From Bordetella parapertussis (lineage in GTDB: Bacteria; Pseudomonadota; Gammaproteobacteria; Burkholderiales; SG8-41), in assembly GCA_945863085.1 (NCBI GenBank), contig CAMBCD010000092.1, positions 1 to 8,885 of the forward strand: 8,885 bases of DNA, read 5' to 3'. This document shows positions 5,640-8,885 of the stretch, piece by piece (positions within the stretch are counted from its first letter, which is position 1; each line of letters opens with the position of its first letter). Below the pieces are notes generated by a model. It searched no databases and was not told the DNA's origin. It worked only from the letters and a program-made list of their open reading frames with translations. The translations under genes and the position numbers were made by a program.

Positions 5640-5709
5640 GCCCAACCATTACTTGGGGCAGGCGTTCCAACTGTTGAAATGGGAAGTCTTATCCGGCTAC
5701 TGGTAGGCT
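5640..5709. other. Intergenic stretch after brnA with a possible degenerate cassette end
   Basis: GCCCAAC at 5640-5646 fits the RYYYAAC inverse-core pattern that opens an attC, 5 nt after the brnA stop, where a cassette's own attC would begin. It is followed by TTGGGGC and then CGTTCC, but no L boxes and no proper GTTRRRY core complete the site. It could be a decayed attC or chance. Confidence 0.25.
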
Positions 5710-5813
5710 GTCATCCCGGCGCGCCCCGACGGAAGTCCCCTTGGGGGAAAAGCCGGGATCCAGGAATTTTTCCACCGTAAAACCCCTGGACTCCGGCTTT
5801 CGCCGGAGTGACG
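5710..5813. repeat. Composite intergenic inverted repeat (dispersed GTCATnCCGGC-type element)
   Basis: The left arm (5710-5764) starts with GTCATCCCGGCG and ends with GCCGGGATCCAGG; the right arm (5785-5812) is its near reverse complement, CCTGGACTCCGGC-TTTC-GCCGGAGTGAC. Each arm is itself a hairpin; the right one is a perfect 8-bp stem with a TTTC loop (5790-5809). The left arm carries about 26 extra nt (5722-5747), including CCCCTTGGGG, absent from the right arm. Sequences of this form are common dispersed repeats between genes of many proteobacteria. It lies between convergent brnA and the TRAP gene and may help stop transcription, although no T-run follows either stem. Confidence 0.7.
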
Positions 5814-5823
5814 AATAGCGGGT

Positions 5824-6741
5824 TTAGTCCAGCAACGCAAAAAAACTGTCGCCGTAATCCTTGCGGTATTTGTCGGTGACAGGGTGCACTGCTTCAGCAA
5901 AGGCGCGGTGTTCTTCCGCCGTCAACCGCACGATGTCGTTTTCCGCAGGATCCATTTTTTTCAGGATGTCGGCGTCTTCCGCAGCCGCGAGCTGGCGCTG
6001 CAGCACGGTGGCCTCGGCCGCGGCGGTATCCGCGGCGCGCTGCACCGCGGCCGGCCAGGATTCGTATTGCGCACGGTTCACCATCAGGCAGGCGACGCCG
6101 TAGACATGGCCGGACAGCGTGATGTAACGGTGGTGCTTGTGGATATTGAAGTTGTAGATGTTGGTCAGCGGATTGTCCTGGCCGTCAAAACGGTTGCCGG
6201 CGATCTGCTCGACGAAAATCTTGATGTCTTCGAGGATCGGTTCCATGCCGAGCAGGCGCAGCGACTCGGCCTGCAGTTCGCTCATCTGGATGCGGATGCG
6301 GATGCCCTTGCAGTCGGCGGGTTGGCGGATGGGGCGCACCCTGTTGCTGAAATGGCGGAAACCGTTGTCCCAGTACGCGAGCAGGCGGAACGGCGACTGC
6401 GCTGAGACTTTTGCGCGCAGCGTCTGGCCGAGCCGGCCGTCGAGCACACGATAGGCGGCACTGCGGTCCGGGAACAGGAAGGGCAGGTCGAACAGTGCCA
6501 GTTCCGGCACCCACTTCGAATAACGCAGTGACGAGATATAGCAGGCCGACAGCTCGCCGCTTTCGACCATTTTCGGCAGATCACCGGATTTGTGGCCCAG
6601 CGCCAGCACGTCGGTCACAAACTGGAAATCGACGGCATCACCGGCTTCGCGTTTTAATACTTCACCGAAGCGTACGCAGGCGTTGGTGTGGATGGACGCC
6701 GGTTTCTGGTAACCGCCGAGGCGGATTGTGACGGGTTTCAT
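5824..6741 (-). CDS. TRAP transporter solute-binding protein (DctP family) without signal peptide
   Basis: A 305-residue DctP-type protein. It shows IHTNACVRFGEVLKREAG, the stretch ending PELALFDLPFLFPDRSAAYRVLDG, the hinge and ligand region with YWDNGFRHFSN, RPIRQPADCKGIRIRIQ (the conserved arginine that binds the substrate carboxylate in TRAP proteins) and the C-terminal helical region ending KYRKDYGDSFFALLD. Known members bind organic acids in the periplasm and pass them to DctQ/DctM. Here translation starts directly at the first beta strand (MKPVTIRLGGYQ). An in-frame TAG lies seven codons upstream, so no export signal can be added, and no good ribosome binding site is seen. It may be cytoplasmic, have lost its signal sequence, or belong to a signal-less subgroup. 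No DctQM genes are adjacent. It diverges from the VOC-FAH-TauD operon. Confidence 0.85.
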   Translation of the reverse strand: MKPVTIRLGGYQKPASIHTNACVRFGEVLKREAGDAVDFQFVTDVLALGHKSGDLPKMVESGELSACYISSLRYSKWVPELALFDLPFLFPDRSAAYRVLDGRLGQTLRAKVSAQSPFRLLAYWDNGFRHFSNRVRPIRQPADCKGIRIRIQMSELQAESLRLLGMEPILEDIKIFVEQIAGNRFDGQDNPLTNIYNFNIHKHHRYITLSGHVYGVACLMVNRAQYESWPAAVQRAADTAAAEATVLQRQLAAAEDADILKKMDPAENDIVRLTAEEHRAFAEAVHPVTDKYRKDYGDSFFALLD

Positions 6742-6876
6742 TTTATGGACAACGCAGGGCTAATTGAACGAAGCCGCCATGCTATAGGCAATCGGGGGCG
6801 GGGTGTGTCAAAGTATCCGTTGCGCTGCACAGACCGCGTCCGGATCGTGACCGGCGCCATTTCAGAGGATACTCAC

Positions 6877-7329
6877 ATGCAACTCAGCGGCATACATCAC
6901 ATCAACATCGGCTGTCGCGAGAGTGACCTGCCGGCCATCAAAAAATTCTACTGCGAGGGCCTCGGTCTGAAGGTCGGGCCGCGGCCGGCCTTTCCCAACA
7001 AGGGACTGTGGCTGTACTGCGGCGACCATCCGCTGATCCACGTAGTGTCGCGCTTCAAGCCCGACTGGGCCGGCCTGGACGAAAATCGCAGCAGTTACGA
7101 CCACACCGCGTATGCCGTCACCGGCGTGCAGCAATTCCGCGAGCGGCTGAAGAAAATGGGCATCAAGTTCGACGAGCAGAATGTGCCCAACGCCGGCTTC
7201 CAGATGTTCATGCGCGATCCGGTGGGCAACAAGGTCGAACTGAATTTTCCTAACGAGGAAGTGCCGGACGATGTGGCCAGTGGCACGCTGTCGGCGACGC
7301 AGTTTCCGGAACACGCAGCGCGGCACTGA
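6877..7329 (+). CDS. VOC (glyoxalase/extradiol dioxygenase fold) family protein
   Basis: A 150-residue protein with two beta-alpha-beta-beta-beta modules: IHHINIGCRESDLPAIKKFYCEGLGLKV in the first and YDHTAYAV ... FMRDPVGNKVELNFP in the second. H8, H76 and E121 are the likely metal ligands; H55 is another candidate. The DPxGNxxEL motif is characteristic. Members include glyoxalases, small extradiol dioxygenases, epimerases and fosfomycin-type enzymes, so the reaction cannot be fixed. The ATG at 6877 is supported by AGAGGA (6864-6869), 7 nt upstream; an open frame reaching back to 6688 overlaps the divergent TRAP gene and is not part of the protein. It is the first gene of a probable operon, 29 nt before the FAH gene, which fits a role in ring cleavage or in processing its products. 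Confidence 0.87.
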   Translation: MQLSGIHHINIGCRESDLPAIKKFYCEGLGLKVGPRPAFPNKGLWLYCGDHPLIHVVSRFKPDWAGLDENRSSYDHTAYAVTGVQQFRERLKKMGIKFDEQNVPNAGFQMFMRDPVGNKVELNFPNEEVPDDVASGTLSATQFPEHAARH

Positions 7330-7358
7330 GCGCGCATTCATGGATATGGGGTAAGTAA

Positions 7359-8228
7359 TTGAAATTATTGACTTTTATTGTTGACGGCCAGATGCGCCCC
7401 GGCGTGCTGGATGGTGATCAGGTGATCGATCTTGCTGCGGCCGGTTGCCCGGTTGATGAAACCGGCGACCTGCTGCGCATCGTGCGCGGCGGTGATGCGA
7501 TGCTGGAGCGTGTGCGCGAGGCGATGCACAGTCCGCGCCGCCGCACCTTTGACCTCGATGACGTGACGCTGACCGCGCCGCTGCACAATCCGTCGAAAAT
7601 CATCGCCGTCGGCCTGAACTACATCGACCACTGTGAGGAGGCGAAGCTGCCGGTGCCCAAGGAGCCGGTGTTGTTCACCAAGTGGCCGAGCTCGATCACC
7701 GGGCCCTATGACGATCTGCACTGGCCGGAGGGCGTGACCCGCGAAGTCGATTACGAAGTCGAACTCGGCGTGGTCATCGGTCGCCGCGGCCGCAACATCA
7801 GTGAAAAGGATGCGCTGGATTATGTCTGCGGCTACACGGTGGTCAACGACGTGTCGGCGCGCGACCTGCAGTTTGCCAATGCCAAGCAGTGGGACCGCGG
7901 CAAGTCGCTGGATACCTTCTGTCCCTGGGGGCCGTGGATCGTCACCCGCGACGAAATCCCCGATCCGCACAAACTCGATGTACGCACGGTGCTGAATGGC
8001 AAGGAAATGCAGAAGTCGAACACCAGCAAGCTGGTGTTCAACATCAAGCAGATCATTGCCTATGCCTCGCAGGGCACGACGCTGATGCCTGGCGACCTGA
8101 TCCCGACCGGTACGCCGTTCGGCGTCGGTTTTTCGCGCACGCCGCCGGTGTTCCTGAAACACGGTGACGTCTGTGAATGTGAGGTCGAGCGGGTCGGCAA
8201 GATCAGCAACAAGGTTAATCTGAAATAG
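7359..8228 (+). CDS. Fumarylacetoacetate hydrolase (FAH) family protein
   Basis: A 289-residue protein starting at TTG (7359), giving the typical MKLLTF N terminus; GGGGT at 7347-7351 is the probable ribosome binding site, and no in-frame ATG gives a better start. Domains: short N-terminal region (1-70), then the FAH catalytic domain. Visible motifs are GLNYIDHCEEA (85-95), the metal pair E133 and E135 (DYEVELGVVIG), D164 (NDVSARD), K182 (RGKSLDTFCPWGPW) and PGDLIPTGTPFGVGF. Family enzymes use Mg2+ or Mn2+ to cleave C-C bonds in, decarboxylate or isomerise diketo acids late in aromatic degradation; some are acylpyruvate hydrolases or ureidoglycolate lyase-like. Cytoplasmic. The next gene's Shine-Dalgarno overlaps this stop codon, so translation is probably coupled. 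The exact substrate is not determinable. Confidence 0.93.
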   Translation: MKLLTFIVDGQMRPGVLDGDQVIDLAAAGCPVDETGDLLRIVRGGDAMLERVREAMHSPRRRTFDLDDVTLTAPLHNPSKIIAVGLNYIDHCEEAKLPVPKEPVLFTKWPSSITGPYDDLHWPEGVTREVDYEVELGVVIGRRGRNISEKDALDYVCGYTVVNDVSARDLQFANAKQWDRGKSLDTFCPWGPWIVTRDEIPDPHKLDVRTVLNGKEMQKSNTSKLVFNIKQIIAYASQGTTLMPGDLIPTGTPFGVGFSRTPPVFLKHGDVCECEVERVGKISNKVNLK

Positions 8229-8237
8229 GTGAATACG

Positions 8238-8885
8238 ATGGGTAATGCGGAGTCAGCAATGTTGAAGAGTGAGGGCGGCGTCGAAGTGATCCACCTGGCG
8301 CCGGCGCTGGGAGCAGAGGTGCGCTGCGGCGATGTGCGCGCGCTGGATGCGGCCTCTTTCAAGCAGGTCTACCAAGCACTGCTCGACAACCTGGTGATCC
8401 GCATCCGCGGCCAGACGCTGAGCGATCCGGATCTGCTGGCCTTTGGCCGGCGGCTGGGCGAACTGGATTTTGCGCCGCTGGCCAAGACCGGCAAGGAAAA
8501 GGCGCGTACGCATCCGGAAATCGTCGTGGTGTCCAACGTCACCGAAAACGGCGAAGCCATCGGCGTGTTGCGTGATGCCGAAGTGGTGTGGCATTCCGAC
8601 AATTCCTATCGCGACCGGCCGCTGGCGTACAGCGCGCTGTATTCACTTGAAATTCCGCCCCGCGGCGGCAACACCGGTTTTGCCAACATGTACCTGGCGC
8701 TGCAGACGCTGGATCCCGGCCTGCGCAAACGCATCGAGGGCAAAACGCTGAAACACGACATGACCTACAACAGCGCCGGTGATCTGCGCGAAGGTTTTAA
8801 ACCGGTCAACGATGTACGTGATGCGCCGGGGCCCAGCCATCCGATCATTCGCACCCATGCCGAAACCGGCTGCAATGCCTTGTAT
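8238..8885 (+). CDS. TauD/TfdA-family Fe(II)/2-oxoglutarate dioxygenase (3' truncated)
   Basis: The frame is open to the last base, so only the first 216 residues are present. The metal-binding HxD is clear at H119-x-D121 (VVWHSDNSYRDRP), followed by SALYSLEIPPRGGNTGFANMYLAL with T146 in the position that helps bind 2-oxoglutarate. Near the edge, HPIIRTHAETGCNALY matches the conserved HPxVRTHPETGxxxLY block; the distal His and the Arg that binds 2-oxoglutarate lie beyond the window. Such enzymes hydroxylate sulfonates, phenoxyacetates, alkyl sulfates or other acids, releasing a cleaved product. AGGTGA (8227-8232), overlapping the FAH stop, supports ATG 8238. ATG 8259, with GGAG 6 nt upstream, is a plausible alternative that would drop a non-conserved seven-residue N terminus. 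It is the third gene of the VOC-FAH-TauD operon. Confidence 0.9.
   Translation, partial: MGNAESAMLKSEGGVEVIHLAPALGAEVRCGDVRALDAASFKQVYQALLDNLVIRIRGQTLSDPDLLAFGRRLGELDFAPLAKTGKEKARTHPEIVVVSNVTENGEAIGVLRDAEVVWHSDNSYRDRPLAYSALYSLEIPPRGGNTGFANMYLALQTLDPGLRKRIEGKTLKHDMTYNSAGDLREGFKPVNDVRDAPGPSHPIIRTHAETGCNALY

Noticed and set aside
5640..5680. Second complete attC after brnA
   Set aside because: GCCCAAC fits the opening box, but L boxes and a GTTRRRY core cannot be placed with correct spacing; kept only as a possible decayed end.
5790..5809. 8-bp hairpin as a Rho-independent terminator
   Set aside because: The stem is perfect but no T-run follows it closely on either strand; it is better explained as an arm of the dispersed repeat.
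6764..6792. Possible promoter TTGAAC - 17 nt - GGCAAT ahead of the VOC gene
   Set aside because: The -35 is fair, but the -10 matches only 3 of 6 positions and a better-looking TATAGG has the wrong spacing; too weak to annotate.
6688..6876. Upstream extension of the VOC protein
   Set aside because: It overlaps the divergent TRAP gene and adds non-family sequence; the ATG at 6877 has a good Shine-Dalgarno and gives the normal family N terminus.

Overview
The window looks like chromosomal DNA from a GC-rich betaproteobacterium of the Burkholderiales type. That is inferred from two tandem Bug-family (tripartite tricarboxylate transporter) periplasmic binding proteins without membrane subunits, plus a dense set of genes for catabolism of carboxylated or aromatic-derived compounds. 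No rRNA or tRNA gene is present to fix the taxonomy. Both ends cut through genes.

Layout. (1) Bases 2-2870, plus strand: the C-terminal part of an enolase-superfamily (muconate-lactonizing/mandelate racemase type) enzyme, then two Bug solute-binding proteins, the second 44 nt after the first. (2) Bases 2945-4866: a divergent pair, a LigI-like amidohydrolase on the minus strand and a CE4/PuuE-like polysaccharide deacetylase-fold hydrolase on the plus strand. Their 146-bp spacer holds two promoter candidates and three perfect inverted repeats. (3) Bases 4867-5823: an accessory island between two metabolic blocks. It contains a very AT-rich stretch, a 64-nt element with the architecture of an integron attC site, a brnT-brnA toxin-antitoxin pair with its own promoter and an 18-bp perfect palindrome, and a composite inverted repeat of the dispersed intergenic type. 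(4) Bases 5824-6741, minus strand: a TRAP-type (DctP) solute-binding protein with no signal peptide and no DctQM partners. (5) Bases 6877-8885, plus strand: a VOC/glyoxalase-fold protein, a fumarylacetoacetate hydrolase family protein with a TTG start, and a TauD/TfdA-type Fe(II)/2-oxoglutarate dioxygenase that runs off the window. Close spacing suggests one operon.

How it fits together (inference). The enzymes suit uptake and breakdown of organic acids or aromatic ring-cleavage products: a cycloisomerase/epimerase, a lactonase-like amidohydrolase, an amidase-like CE4 hydrolase, an extradiol-dioxygenase-fold protein, a C-C hydrolase/isomerase and an oxygenase. Three orphan solute-binding proteins could supply or sense substrates. 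The actual substrate cannot be read from the sequence. The least ordinary part is the attC-like site directly ahead of brnTA, which suggests the toxin-antitoxin module arrived as an integron gene cassette and now sits without a visible integrase.
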